The notes: generated by a model not told the origin, from the letters alone. Numbered from the stretch's first letter, positions 30,530-39,339 are shown. The stretch: 64,000 nucleotides of DNA from Rhizobium sp. CCGE531 (GCF_003627795.1 NZ_CP032684.1:1837001-1901000), one strand, 5' to 3'. A program made the numbers and translations.

Positions 30530-31126
30530 ATGATAGATTGGCCAGACTGGATATCCGCTGCGGGTGGCCTGCTGGGCGGCCTGGGCACGGCGGGCGGCGT
30601 CATCTATGCGGCCAGGCAAATACAGCTTGGCAGGCACGAACAACAACGAGACGAACAGTGGCGCAGAACCGAATTCGCGCGTGGTCTGATCGACCGACTC
30701 TCGTCTGATGACGAATTGGTCTTTTGTACACGTGCTCTTGAATGGGGTGTCGGGCCTCTAATCATCCCGGAAAAATATCGGATCCTATTCACTCCGCCCT
30801 GTAGCACATTCGAGCATAGTCAGAGCAACATGTCCGCGGCATTGAAAGCTGATCTTGGTGCGAGTTGGAGAACGCCAGAGGCGCTCACCTATCGCTACTG
30901 CTTTGACACGTTCTTTTCTTATTTAGAGGTAATCAGCCATCACCTAAAAGTCGAAAATGTGCAAAGAGCACAGTTGGTCGGCTTGGATTACTATCTGCGG
31001 CTCGTCCGCGAACCCCCTTATCTGGATTGGAGCCGGACGCATCCGTTCTTGCCGTTTCTAGATCGATACTATCCCGGCCTTAGAAGTTTCATTTGGCATT
31101 GCGTTGAGATGGAAACCGGCTCCTAA
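30530..31126 (+). CDS. Small membrane-anchored protein of unknown function (198 aa)
   Basis: Start chosen at ATG 30530 (MIDWPDWISAAGG); the frame is open from 30503. A hydrophobic N-terminal helix (SAAGGLLGGLGTAGGVIYAA, residues ~8-27) is followed by a basic and glutamine-rich heptad-like stretch (RQIQLGRHEQQRDEQWRR). A soluble, mostly helical domain follows to the end (YCFDTFFSYLEVISHHL). This is the general plan of small anchored proteins seen in accessory regions, but I recognise no family. Same strand as the giant-gene cluster. Confidence 0.6.
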   Translation: MIDWPDWISAAGGLLGGLGTAGGVIYAARQIQLGRHEQQRDEQWRRTEFARGLIDRLSSDDELVFCTRALEWGVGPLIIPEKYRILFTPPCSTFEHSQSNMSAALKADLGASWRTPEALTYRYCFDTFFSYLEVISHHLKVENVQRAQLVGLDYYLRLVREPPYLDWSRTHPFLPFLDRYYPGLRSFIWHCVEMETGS

Positions 31127-31519
31127 AAGTTGTCCGGGCAACAGCCCGCGCCCAACAAGCTGAGGTGGCGATCGGTGGTCGGCGAGCCAACTTGCGTAGT
31201 CGGTTTTGGAATGTAAGCTTGATTGACTTGATAATACATCTCAAAGTCAACGGATTTGCGTAGTGGCAGAAGATGCCAAGCTCGTAGCAGGCGAGAAAGG
31301 ACTTGGAGTCTGAAAAGCAGGGCATATCGATCTGGAAAGATGTCGAATGAGGAAAATGAGCGGTCGTCATCCCGTCTAGCTTATTATCCAATGGCTCGCT
31401 TATCACCTGTGCTTGTATTTGCGAACACACTTCAGATACGACACTAGACTGCTGCATGCCGAAAATATTACTATGTGCTCAGAAAAGTAGCACTTTGACC
31501 GTATTTCTTGGGGAGATAG
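31127..31519. other. Intergenic stretch, no gene seen
   Basis: About 390 bases with only short, unconvincing frames. A promoter for the following gene is likely in the A+T-rich part near 31400-31510; ggggagat (31509-31516) is its ribosome-binding site. Confidence 0.4.
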
Positions 31520-33424
31520 ATGAAAAGGATTGTTGCTACAGTCATTTGCGCAGTCGTTATGTTGGGCGCAGTTATTTATGGCGCCTTGCTTGCCACAGGG
31601 GCGATTTCGCAAGTCGCAGCCAGTCATCTTGCCGAGGAGGCAGAAAAGAGGGCTGTCGCTGCCGAAATGGCAGTCGGTGAAGAAGGGTCGACTCCGAAAG
31701 AGTGGCCACTTCGAGTATTTTTGTCGACGTCAGCAGTTAGCAAGTACGCTTCAACGTTAAAAGGAGCGAAGGTCGTTTTCCCAGTCGGTAAGAACGATGG
31801 AACTGGCCACGTGGACGGGTATGTCGAAGCGTCCATTGTTGACGTCAGCCTTGTACCTGACGACGCCAGACTTCGACTTCGGTTAGTTACAGACGTGAGC
31901 TATTTGGCCGACAAGGAGAACCCGTGGTGGGCAAGCGCCACAGCCAAAGCAACGATAGAAGCCTTAGCACTCCCTCAAGGCGCCGCGGCCGATGAAAATG
32001 GCAAGCACGGAACGCGCTTCCAGATCATTCCGGACTCAATAAGAGTCCAGGTTGGCTGGTTCGATTGGGGAGCAAAGGAGGTCGCAGCGCGGCTAGTGGC
32101 AAATCTGACAACGATTGGCCTTGGCGATCAACTCTCCTTCTTGATCGACCCGCTTCCCTTCAACCCAGAGGTCGATCTTTCAAAACCGTCGATAAGTGAA
32201 AAGGGCCTCGGGGGCGGTGGCAGTACGCAGATTGCCACCACTATCCATCGCGATCCAGTGTCGTTGGGAGCGAAAATCGATCAGTGGCTTATTACGCGTT
32301 CCGGTGTCTGGCTCCTTGGAGGAAAACCGCCAGCAACCCCCGTGGCTAACCTACCAGGGAGCCTAGATGCTCAGCGGGCATTGTTGGCCGGAAAACTTGG
32401 TCCGTTCGTAACCTCAGATACTGAATTGGTTGTGGCCATCGACAAAAGCGTTATCGTCGGGTTTGCGGAGAAGATCCTTGGGGATGCTATCGAGGTTTCG
32501 GCGGCCACTCAGAACACAAACGGGAACATTACAAACGCGCAGTTGAAAGATGACACTTTGGGCACCTACGGCGTCGTGGCGCGACCAACGGCTGATCCGT
32601 TCGGAACGGTATTGGCCGTTGTGAAAAAGAGGCAGGTCGCATGGACTAAGGACGGTTTGTCTATCGACGCAGATGTTACGGCGAAAGCGGACGTCAAGGT
32701 CAATGTTCATTTCGACACTGGAATAGGCGGTGGTATCGGAAAGGACGTGGATCTCCATGCTGATGCCGAAGCGCCGCTGCATGCGACCGGCAAACTTCAA
32801 GAGGTGACGGTAGGCGCGGTAAAAGCGGTAACGTTTCAGCCGGTCTTAGATTGCGCGCCTCTCACTTTGGAGCTTCAGGGCGCTCCTGACACCGCCATCA
32901 CGGACATCTATTTCCAGACGTCACCGGCACATCTGCAGGTCGTGAATGCAATTGGTGGCGGCGCACTGGCGCCAGCACTTCTTGTCTCTGACTTACCTGA
33001 AATCTTACCGACTGGAGACCGAATTGCGGCCGATGGTAGCATCGTCGAGAAAGACCCAGACCGTACTATTGTGGTCTTTCCGTCAAAGTACCTGTCAGTG
33101 TCCTTTTCTACGCAGGGATCGGCGACGAGTGAAGACGGCGTTACCGTAAAAGCGAACGTCTCTGTCACTCGGCGAGATGACCCGCCGACGCAGAAAGATA
33201 CCGACAGCGCTCGAAAACTACGAGCAGACTTGAAAGACGCAGTACCAAAATTGGAATGCTCAAAGGAAGTTAAGGTGACGCTCGACGTCGGCGGCATTCG
33301 AGTGCTCGACATAATGCGGGTGGCAGCCGCCGTCCAGCGCGAACTAAAGGCGCAACAGCAGATAGCAGAACACGTGTGGAAGGGGTTACAACCGCCGATC
33401 CGAGGATTACCGCCGAGAACCTGA
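31520..33424 (+). CDS. Membrane-anchored beta-rich protein of unknown function (634 aa, C terminus probably shifted)
   Basis: ATG at 31520 follows a good ribosome-binding site. Residues 1-30 are a single anchor or uncleaved signal (MKRIVATVICAVVMLGAVIYG). A short helical stretch rich in Ala/Glu (HLAEEAEKRAVAAEM) comes next. The remainder is beta-strand-rich with repeated V-D-V/L-V spacing, for example VDGYVEASIVDVSLVPDD and GLSIDADVTAKADVKVNVHF. This layout recalls periplasmic lipid- or ligand-binding beta proteins, but no family is recognised. The last ~16 residues overlap a more protein-like continuation in another frame (33376-33627), suggesting a late frameshift. Part of the same + strand cluster as the giant proteins. 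Confidence 0.7.
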   Translation: MKRIVATVICAVVMLGAVIYGALLATGAISQVAASHLAEEAEKRAVAAEMAVGEEGSTPKEWPLRVFLSTSAVSKYASTLKGAKVVFPVGKNDGTGHVDGYVEASIVDVSLVPDDARLRLRLVTDVSYLADKENPWWASATAKATIEALALPQGAAADENGKHGTRFQIIPDSIRVQVGWFDWGAKEVAARLVANLTTIGLGDQLSFLIDPLPFNPEVDLSKPSISEKGLGGGGSTQIATTIHRDPVSLGAKIDQWLITRSGVWLLGGKPPATPVANLPGSLDAQRALLAGKLGPFVTSDTELVVAIDKSVIVGFAEKILGDAIEVSAATQNTNGNITNAQLKDDTLGTYGVVARPTADPFGTVLAVVKKRQVAWTKDGLSIDADVTAKADVKVNVHFDTGIGGGIGKDVDLHADAEAPLHATGKLQEVTVGAVKAVTFQPVLDCAPLTLELQGAPDTAITDIYFQTSPAHLQVVNAIGGGALAPALLVSDLPEILPTGDRIAADGSIVEKDPDRTIVVFPSKYLSVSFSTQGSATSEDGVTVKANVSVTRRDDPPTQKDTDSARKLRADLKDAVPKLECSKEVKVTLDVGGIRVLDIMRVAAAVQRELKAQQQIAEHVWKGLQPPIRGLPPRT

Positions 33425-33627
33425 AAGCAATTGGCAACATTGTCGTCACCAATGCCATCGCCAATGCAGATGACGCTCGACAGATGCTGGTAAGCACAAT
33501 TTCCGACCTCGGCCAAAAGGCCAAAATTTCGGATTTGGGCTGGGTGGCGCCGCCCGTCGATACAAACACACACGAGACTCCGCTTCCGCACACTTGTGTT
33601 ACGATGGGAGTTGTTCATCCATGTTAG
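33376..33627 (+). pseudogene. Out-of-frame C-terminal continuation of the 634-aa gene, or a small overlapping gene
   Basis: The frame beginning GTG GAA at 33376 encodes VEGVTTADPRITAENLKAIG then NIVVTNAIANADDARQMLVS, helical and protein-like, and runs 83 codons. It overlaps the end of the 634-aa frame, whose last residues (LQPPIRGLPPRT) look random. The simplest reading is one gene with an indel near 33375. An overlapping separate cistron is possible but lacks a ribosome-binding site. Confidence 0.45.
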
Positions 33628-33660
33628 AGGAACGATCGCCAAGTAAGTTCACGTGCGTCG

Positions 33661-34252
33661 CTAGGGTACGACCGGCATTATTTCAGAGATCCCATACATC
33701 GCAAACGTGTCTGAAACCTCCGGCATACTTAGGTTGAGGTCAGCCGAACCGGTCGGGGTAAGCCAATCTTGGGCATAGGCGAAGTACAGCTCTCTTGAAA
33801 AAGAGGCCAAGAAGGCCCAATCCATCGCAACGACTTGGCCCCAGGTCATACAATAGATCCAAGACTGATCGTAGCCGGTGATAGGTACACAATGGCCGCC
33901 GGCGCTTTGACTGTCCATGTCGGCGGCGCGCCAAGGGCCGGTCGGATTGCTCCATGCTCTATACGGCAAATCGAGCGCGACGGAGGCCCCACCGAATCCG
34001 CAAAGCAGTCGATACAAGCCCGCGCGAGCCATGGCGTGGACGTCCTTGTGCCACTGTCCGTCGCCGGGAGCATAAAGGGAACGGTAGAAGCCACCGAGCT
34101 TGTGGCCGGCGAAGCCAGTATCCATGGCAAATTGGAGGCCGGCTCTGACGGTCATGCCGGGATCTGGATCTCCAGGCTTCGCCCAGCCAGTGAATTTGCC
34201 GTAAGCGGCAAGAACCTCAGCGTCGCTTATTGTGACCCATTGCTTTTTCGCA
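33661..34252 (-). pseudogene. Cysteine-peptidase-like protein, C-terminal part (split by IS66)
   Basis: On the minus strand, from the target duplication at 34245-34252, the frame reads KQWVTISDAEVLAAYGKFTG, then the segment from GMTVRAGLQFAMDTG to SAGGHCVPITGYDQSW and the end at 33661. GGHCVPITGYD, YCMTWGQ and AMDWAFL are the His-containing half of a papain/C39-like fold. The other half is at 39419-39734. Joining the two with one copy of the 8-bp duplication restores an uninterrupted 299-residue frame, with this part supplying residues 106-299 and the catalytic-type His at 223. Confidence 0.85.
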
Positions 34253-34267
34253 GTAAGCGCGAATTTC
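34245..34267. repeat. Left end of IS66 copy 2: target duplication plus inverted repeat
   Basis: Duplication ttttcgca (34245-34252), then the terminal repeat gtaagcgcgaatttc. It agrees with the right end at 14 of the first 15 bases. Confidence 0.88.
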
Positions 34268-34334
34268 TGCGCACCTTCTGAAGCGCAGTGCTCTCAGGCA
34301 TGAAGTGTCCACCAAAATAGGTGGACACCAAATC

Positions 34335-34754
34335 ATGGAAGAAGATGAGCAAAGACTGCGGGTGCGGCTTGTGGGTAGTGACGGACGACGTCGATATGAC
34401 CCAGCTTCGGTAGATCGTCTTGTTGCAGCCTGTCTTGAACCGGGGGTCTCGGTATCGCGGCTTGCGCTTGAACACGGCGTTAATGTCAATCTCCTGCGGA
34501 AATGGATACAGAGGGCCAAGCGGCTTGGTCATCCTGTGCCTGCGGGTCCGGCGTTCGTTCCGGTTCAGGTCGGTCCCGATCGGAGCCTGCCAGTGCAGCG
34601 CAGCAGCTTGGATACGAGGATCGAGAGGCTGTCTCCTGCGGCCAAGCTGAGCGCTTCACTACCGAACGGGGTGAGCGTGACGGTGGAATGCAGTGATGTC
34701 GATGGGTTGACAGCAATAATAGGAGCGCTGGGTCATGTTCAGACTGGGCGCTGA
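34335..34754 (+). CDS. tnpA: IS66 accessory protein TnpA (copy 2)
   Basis: 139 residues from ATG 34335 (MEEDEQRLRVRLVGSDG); the frame opens at 34305. The helix-turn-helix region is RLVAACLEPGVSVSRLALEHG followed by NVNLLRKWIQRAKR. The C-terminal end contains GVSVTVECSDVDGLTAIIGAL, common in this IS66 subgroup. It overlaps the start of tnpB at 34735 by 20 bases. Just upstream, tgtccacc-aaaata-ggtggaca (34305-34326 region) forms a hairpin that could affect its translation. Confidence 0.88.
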   Translation: MEEDEQRLRVRLVGSDGRRRYDPASVDRLVAACLEPGVSVSRLALEHGVNVNLLRKWIQRAKRLGHPVPAGPAFVPVQVGPDRSLPVQRSSLDTRIERLSPAAKLSASLPNGVSVTVECSDVDGLTAIIGALGHVQTGR

Positions 34755-34887
34755 TCTCAAGGTTTACCTGCATCGCGAACCGATCGACTTTCGGGCCGGC
34801 ATCAACAGCCTTGCGATCCTGATCCAGGAGACGATGGCGCTGGATCCCTTTGCTCCTGCGGTTTTTGCCTTCTGCAATCGCCGGCGC
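34735..34887 (+). pseudogene. tnpB: IS66 tnpB (copy 2), 5' part, cut by recombinase element
   Basis: From ATG 34735 the frame gives the canonical TnpB start (MFRLGADLKVYLHREPIDFR) through FAFCNRRR at residue 51. The next expected residues, DRMKLLFFDRSG, are found 2.6 kb away at 37499. The frame that runs on to 35043 is not tnpB. Confidence 0.9.
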
Positions 34888-34891
34888 CAAC

Positions 34892-35380
34892 GACCGACAT
34901 TCTACATACGGTTTTCGATATTCGACGATCGCATATCCGTGGCATCCGCTGTTCGGCTGCAGGGTGCAGGTCTCGCGTTATCGCCGCGGGAAGACCCTGA
35001 TGTGCATCTATACGGACGAGCGTCCCGATCACCTCTCCCGTGAGCTGCCGAACTGGATGTTCGACGAGAGTTATTGCAGCGGCATGAGGCTTGGATCACC
35101 CGAGATCAGCATTGATGGCCTGAATGAATTGGCGGCCGCGTTGGCGTCGTTCGGCGCGACTCAGGCAGGAGGCGCAAGCTCTCGTCCTTCGAGGAAGAAG
35201 GAGAAGGGTAATGCGAAACAGGCGACATCAAAATCGCGACCAACTCGTTCTGGAGTTGGAGCGTCAAAATCGCCAGATTCCGGTGGTCAAGAACGTCAAA
35301 GGACTGGTGGAAACGCTGGCGGATCTTCTGTTGGAGGCTTTGGGAGCGAGCAAAACGGCGAAGACGGGAGGCGTAGATGA
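34892..35380 (+). CDS. DUF5372-like protein of the recombinase element
   Basis: The frame is open from the element end; no ATG lies before the conserved part, so the true start is unclear (a GTG in the GCRVQVSR region is possible). YPWHPLFGCRVQVSRYRRGK resembles the HPFHPL-start of DUF5372 proteins, followed by MCIYTDERPDHLSRELPNWM. Such proteins are commonly encoded just before large serine recombinases in alphaproteobacteria. The last 70 residues are low-complexity (Ser/Gly/Arg/Lys) and overlap the next gene. Function unknown, probably accessory to recombination. Confidence 0.6.
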   Translation, partial: DRHSTYGFRYSTIAYPWHPLFGCRVQVSRYRRGKTLMCIYTDERPDHLSRELPNWMFDESYCSGMRLGSPEISIDGLNELAAALASFGATQAGGASSRPSRKKEKGNAKQATSKSRPTRSGVGASKSPDSGGQERQRTGGNAGGSSVGGFGSEQNGEDGRRR

Positions 35381-35399
35381 ACACGAAGATCACGTCTGA
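35211..35399 (+). CDS. 62-aa accessory protein of the recombinase element
   Basis: ATG 35211 follows gagaaggg. The product, MRNRRHQNRDQLVLELERQN to GVDEHEDHV, is charged and helical (KGLVETLADLLLEALG). Its end overlaps the recombinase start (35377), suggesting translational coupling. No named family. Confidence 0.6.
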   Translation: MRNRRHQNRDQLVLELERQNRQIPVVKNVKGLVETLADLLLEALGASKTAKTGGVDEHEDHV

Positions 35400-37467
35400 C
35401 CATCTGGGCCGCGCCGCGATTGTCTATGTCCGCCAGTCAACCATGGCGCAAGTGACGGGCAATCTCGAAAGCCAGCGCCGGCAATATGATCTGGCTGGTG
35501 CCGCCGCAACGACCGGGTTTGCATCGGTAACTGTGATCGATGATGACCTTGGACGCTCAGGCTCAGGCAGCGTGGAGCGACCTGGGTTTGAGCGGCTTGT
35601 CGCGCTGGTCTGCTCGGGTAACGTAGGTGCGGTCTATTGCATCGAGGCATCGCGTCTGGCGCGCAATGGGCGGGACTGGCATCATCTGATCGATCTGTGC
35701 GCGCTCACTGGTACGCTGGTCATCGATCCAGATGGCGCCTTTGATCCAAGGCTTGTCAATGATCGTCTGCTGCTTGGGCTGAAAGGCACGATGTCGGAGT
35801 ATGAACTGAGTTTGATCCGTCAGCGCGGCATTGCCGCGCGCGATTCCAAGGCGGGACGCGGGGAGTTCCGGTTCATGTTGCCTCCGGGCTTCTGCTGGAG
35901 TGAGGCGGGCAAGATCGAGATCGATCCGGACGAACATGTGGCGGAGGCGATCAGGCTTGTCTTTGACAAATTCCGGGAACTGGGAAGTGGGCGACAAGTC
36001 TTTTTGTGGCTGCGGTCGGCCGATATCAAAATGCCCGTCGTCTTGCGCAACGTGGAAGTGCGCAAGCTCGTCTGGAAGGCGCCAGCTTATCATAGCGTCA
36101 TGCAGATCCTCCACAATCCACTCTACGCGGGCGCCTATGTCTTCGGAAGGCGAGCACAACGAACGTTGATCATCGATGGTCGCGCTCGCAAGGCCAACGG
36201 GCTGCGCAAGCCCAGGGATGAATGGAGTGTATTGCTGCGCGACAATCATCAAGGTTACATCACATGGCGGGAGTATGAAGAGAACCAGAAGCTTCTGACC
36301 GAGAACGCACACATGAAGAGGAATTGTGATCGCAAATCGGCGCGTGGCGGTCGTGCGCTGTTGACGGGACTGATACGATGCGGCCGCTGCGGCCGAATGA
36401 TGCGTGTCTTCTACGGCGGCGCAAAGGGCAACGCGCATCGCTATCAGTGCCGCGGCGACGACGCTCGTGTGGGTCTCGGGCTTTGCATCGGAATTGGCGG
36501 CGTGAGGGTCGATCGTGCCGTGGCCACTCAGATTCTGGAAGCGGTTTCGGATCGCGCTGTCGAAGCGGCGATCTTCGCCTCGGATCAGGTTGAGCGGTCC
36601 GCAAGAGATGTTATAGCGGCAATTGAGCGGGACCTTGAAGGCGCACGCTATGAGGCGTCACTGGCCGGACGCAGATACGAGCTGGTCGATCCGGCCAAAC
36701 GTCATGTCGCCCGCGAACTGGAAGCTCGTTGGAACGATGCACTGGAACGTGTGAGCATGCTTGAGCGCAAGATCGAAGAATTGTCCGCGCTGTCGACAGC
36801 ACGTCCAGCAATTGATCGTGGCCGGCTTCTACAGCTTGCCCATGACTTACCGACAGCCTGGAATGCACCGTCAACCGATACGCGGACAAAGCAGCGGCTC
36901 ATCCATATTCTGGTCCAGGAGATCATCTGCGATCTCGACGATACGACCAACCAGGCTGTGCTGCTGATCCATTGGACCGGTGGCCGCCATACTGAGGTAC
37001 GCGTGGCGCGTGTCAAGACTGGCCGATATCCGAGCGATATGGCCCCGCCCGCCGTAGAGGCACTACGAAAGCTGGGCGGACATTGGCCAGATCGGGAGCT
37101 CGCAGTGTCCCTCAATCGGATGCTTTGCAAGACCGGTGATGGTGAGGGTTGGACGGCGGTGCGTGTTCGTGACATGCGCGAGCGGTTGGGCATTCCAGAA
37201 TATGATCCCACAAAAGCGGGCAGTCCCGTGATTAGCCTGATGAAAGCTGCCGAAAGGCTCGGTATCTGCATCGGATCGGCGAAAAGCCTTGTAAAGAAGG
37301 GCATCTTGCCCGCAACGCAAATCTTGCCAGGCTCACAGTGGATGGTTCCGATTGAAGCGCTAACCTCAGAGGCTGTTCTGATAGGGGTGCAGGGTGTGGT
37401 CGGGCGACGGCCCAAGATTTATGAAGATTATCAATATGATAAGGTTGTCCGATTGCCCGGACTTTAA
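35377..37467 (+). CDS. Large serine recombinase
   Basis: 696 residues. The N-terminal resolvase domain (1-150) has the catalytic Ser21 in VYVRQSTMAQ, then DDLGRSGSGSVERPGFERL and EASRLARNGRDW. The recombinase domain (~160-300) ends in NPLYAGAYVFGRR. A zinc ribbon with CGRCGRMM and a later YQCRG lies near 335-365, followed by a coiled coil (~400-470). The C-terminal ~130 residues include a helix-turn-helix-like segment (SLMKAAERLGICIGSAKSLV). Enzymes of this group cut and rejoin DNA through a phosphoserine link and move their own element. It appears intact. Confidence 0.93.
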   Translation: MNTKITSDHLGRAAIVYVRQSTMAQVTGNLESQRRQYDLAGAAATTGFASVTVIDDDLGRSGSGSVERPGFERLVALVCSGNVGAVYCIEASRLARNGRDWHHLIDLCALTGTLVIDPDGAFDPRLVNDRLLLGLKGTMSEYELSLIRQRGIAARDSKAGRGEFRFMLPPGFCWSEAGKIEIDPDEHVAEAIRLVFDKFRELGSGRQVFLWLRSADIKMPVVLRNVEVRKLVWKAPAYHSVMQILHNPLYAGAYVFGRRAQRTLIIDGRARKANGLRKPRDEWSVLLRDNHQGYITWREYEENQKLLTENAHMKRNCDRKSARGGRALLTGLIRCGRCGRMMRVFYGGAKGNAHRYQCRGDDARVGLGLCIGIGGVRVDRAVATQILEAVSDRAVEAAIFASDQVERSARDVIAAIERDLEGARYEASLAGRRYELVDPAKRHVARELEARWNDALERVSMLERKIEELSALSTARPAIDRGRLLQLAHDLPTAWNAPSTDTRTKQRLIHILVQEIICDLDDTTNQAVLLIHWTGGRHTEVRVARVKTGRYPSDMAPPAVEALRKLGGHWPDRELAVSLNRMLCKTGDGEGWTAVRVRDMRERLGIPEYDPTKAGSPVISLMKAAERLGICIGSAKSLVKKGILPATQILPGSQWMVPIEALTSEAVLIGVQGVVGRRPKIYEDYQYDKVVRLPGL

Positions 37468-37498
37468 CAGAGGGATGCATTATGAAACGCGTTGGCGT

Positions 37499-37699
37499 GA
37501 CCGGATGAAGCTCCTGTTTTTTGATCGGTCCGGTTTTGTGATGGTCCTGAAGAAATTGACGGAAGACAGGTTCCGTTGGCCCTGCCGGGAGGTTCCGCTC
37601 GTTGTGCTGACGACAGAACAGCTCCACTGGATCCTCGACGGCATCGATATCGACGCAATGATCCGCCATCCGGTGCGCCAATATCAGATCGCCGGCTGA
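37499..37699 (+). pseudogene. tnpB: IS66 tnpB (copy 2), 3' part
   Basis: Continues TnpB with DRMKLLFFDRSGFVMVLKKL, then RWPCREVPLVVLTTEQLHWI and DAMIRHPVRQYQIAG to the stop. The frame is in phase with the 5' part at 34735-34887 once 2611 bases between them are removed. Confidence 0.9.
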
Positions 37700-37752
37700 G
37701 GATCGCGAATTGAGCTGTTGACGCGGAGAAGCGGTTCAGATTCAAAACTAGG

Positions 37753-39339
37753 ATGACTCGAACCGGCGATCCTAGTGTTGCAGAGCTGATGGCGCAGTTG
37801 GCGGCCAATGCTGCCGAAATCGCTGCGCTCACAGCCGAGAAGGAAGCGCTCTCGCAGCGGGTCGTCAAGCTGGAAGAAGAGTTGGCACTGGCAAAGCTCC
37901 ATCGCTTTGCCCCGCGCAGCGAAAAGCACATCGATCGTCTCTTCAACGAGGCCGAAGAGGCTGCGGTCGAGGATGACAGCGAGGCAGGCGATGTTGTCGA
38001 ACTTCCGGAGACCGGCCTGCCAGCGGTAGAAGGTCAAACGGGAAAGAAGCGTGGACGCAGACCTCTGCCGGAAGACCTGCCACGCGAGCGCGTTGAATAT
38101 GACCTCCCCGACGATCAGAAGTCTTGTCCCTGCTGCCAGGGTCAGATGCATCGCATGGGGGAGGCTGTTACCGAACAGCTCCATATCGAGGTCAAGGCAA
38201 AGGTCCTACAGAATGTGCGGTTCAAGTACGCTTGCCGCCATTGCGACCGCACCGGGATCAACACGCCTGTCGTGATCGCGCCGATGCCGACGCAGCCGCT
38301 GCCAGGCAGTATCGCTACCGCCTCGACACTGGCCTTCGCGCTCGTTCACAAATACGTCGATGGCACACCGCTCTACCGCGTGGCGCAAACATTCGAGCGT
38401 GCTGGTGTTCCGATCAGCCGCGGCGCTCTCGCTCACTGGGTGATCGGCTCAAGCGAGAAGCATCTGCACCGCATCTATGATGCGCTGAAACTGCGGTTGC
38501 GATCGCAGCCTCTCATTCATGGCGATGAGACGACGGTTCAAGTCCTCAAGGAAAAGGACAAAGAGGCCACCAGCACATCGTACATGTGGGCCTATCGCAG
38601 CGGCGAGGACAGTGACCAGCCAATCGTACTGCTCGATTATCAGCCCGGCCGCGGCCAGATCCACCCGCAGACCTTCCTTGGTGACTACCGCGGCATATTG
38701 GTGAGCGATGGCTACACAGCCTGGCGCACATTGCATGGCGCAACCCATATCGGATGCATGGCTCACTCCAGGCGGCGCTTCGTTGATGCCCTCAAGGCGA
38801 GAAAGAATGGCGGCGGCCCGCCGGAGCAAGCTCTCCGGTTCTTCGAGCAGCTCTACCGGATCGAAAGGCAGGCGCGAGAGATAAAGCCCGATGCCGGTGA
38901 AACGCAGGCCGATTGCATTCGCCGCTTCCGGCAACAGCACAGCTTGCCTGTCCTGAACGCTCTAAAGACGTGGCTCGATAACATCGCGCCGAAGGTCGTG
39001 CCGGATACGAAGCTCGGCGATGCTGTGTCCTACACCCTGAACCAGTGGGATCACCTGACACGCTACACCAGCGACGGCAGGATACCGATCGATAACAACA
39101 TTCTCGAACGCGACATCAGGGTTTTTGCGACCGGAAGAAAATCGTGGCTGTTCAGCGACACTGCTGACGGAGCCAAGGCCAGCGCAGTGATCTATAGTTT
39201 GATGCTGACCTGCCGCGCCTGTGGCGTCGACCCTCTGATCTGGCTGCGGCACGTGCTTACTGAGTTGCCGCAGCGAGACGACTACGCCGACATCGGCGAC
39301 CTGCTACCGATCAACTTCTCGAAAACCTCCGCCGCCTAA
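37753..39339 (+). CDS. tnpC: IS66 transposase TnpC (copy 2)
   Basis: 528 residues. The N-terminal coiled coil (AANAAEIAALTAEKEALSQR) and the RFAPRSEKH motif are followed by a CPCCQG zinc-binding site. The DDE domain then shows LIHGDETTVQVL (first Asp), ILVSDGYTAWRTL (second Asp), HIGCMAHSRRRFVDA and NNILERDIRVFATGRKSWLF (Glu). It is complete although the tnpB before it is broken. It differs from the 550-residue TnpC of copy 1, so the two IS arrived separately. Confidence 0.95.
   Translation: MTRTGDPSVAELMAQLAANAAEIAALTAEKEALSQRVVKLEEELALAKLHRFAPRSEKHIDRLFNEAEEAAVEDDSEAGDVVELPETGLPAVEGQTGKKRGRRPLPEDLPRERVEYDLPDDQKSCPCCQGQMHRMGEAVTEQLHIEVKAKVLQNVRFKYACRHCDRTGINTPVVIAPMPTQPLPGSIATASTLAFALVHKYVDGTPLYRVAQTFERAGVPISRGALAHWVIGSSEKHLHRIYDALKLRLRSQPLIHGDETTVQVLKEKDKEATSTSYMWAYRSGEDSDQPIVLLDYQPGRGQIHPQTFLGDYRGILVSDGYTAWRTLHGATHIGCMAHSRRRFVDALKARKNGGGPPEQALRFFEQLYRIERQAREIKPDAGETQADCIRRFRQQHSLPVLNALKTWLDNIAPKVVPDTKLGDAVSYTLNQWDHLTRYTSDGRIPIDNNILERDIRVFATGRKSWLFSDTADGAKASAVIYSLMLTCRACGVDPLIWLRHVLTELPQRDDYADIGDLLPINFSKTSAA

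Larger units (their letters stand above)
34885..37497 (+). mobile_element. Serine-recombinase mobile element nested in IS66 tnpB (about 2.6 kb)
   Basis: The insert is about 2611 bases, placed by comparing the two halves of tnpB; its exact ends are uncertain by two bases because CG is present on both sides. The ends form an 8-bp inverted repeat, cgccaacg at 34885-34892 and cgttggcg at 37490-37497. It carries three same-strand frames: a DUF5372-like protein, a 62-residue protein and a large serine recombinase. There is no clear longer target duplication, in line with serine-recombinase integration. Confidence 0.8.

Noticed and set aside
34305..34330. Left end of IS66 copy 2 at the tgtccacc/ggtggaca palindrome
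   Set aside because: The true end is at 34253, where GTAAGCG follows the exact 8-bp duplication shared with 39419-39426; the palindrome is internal.
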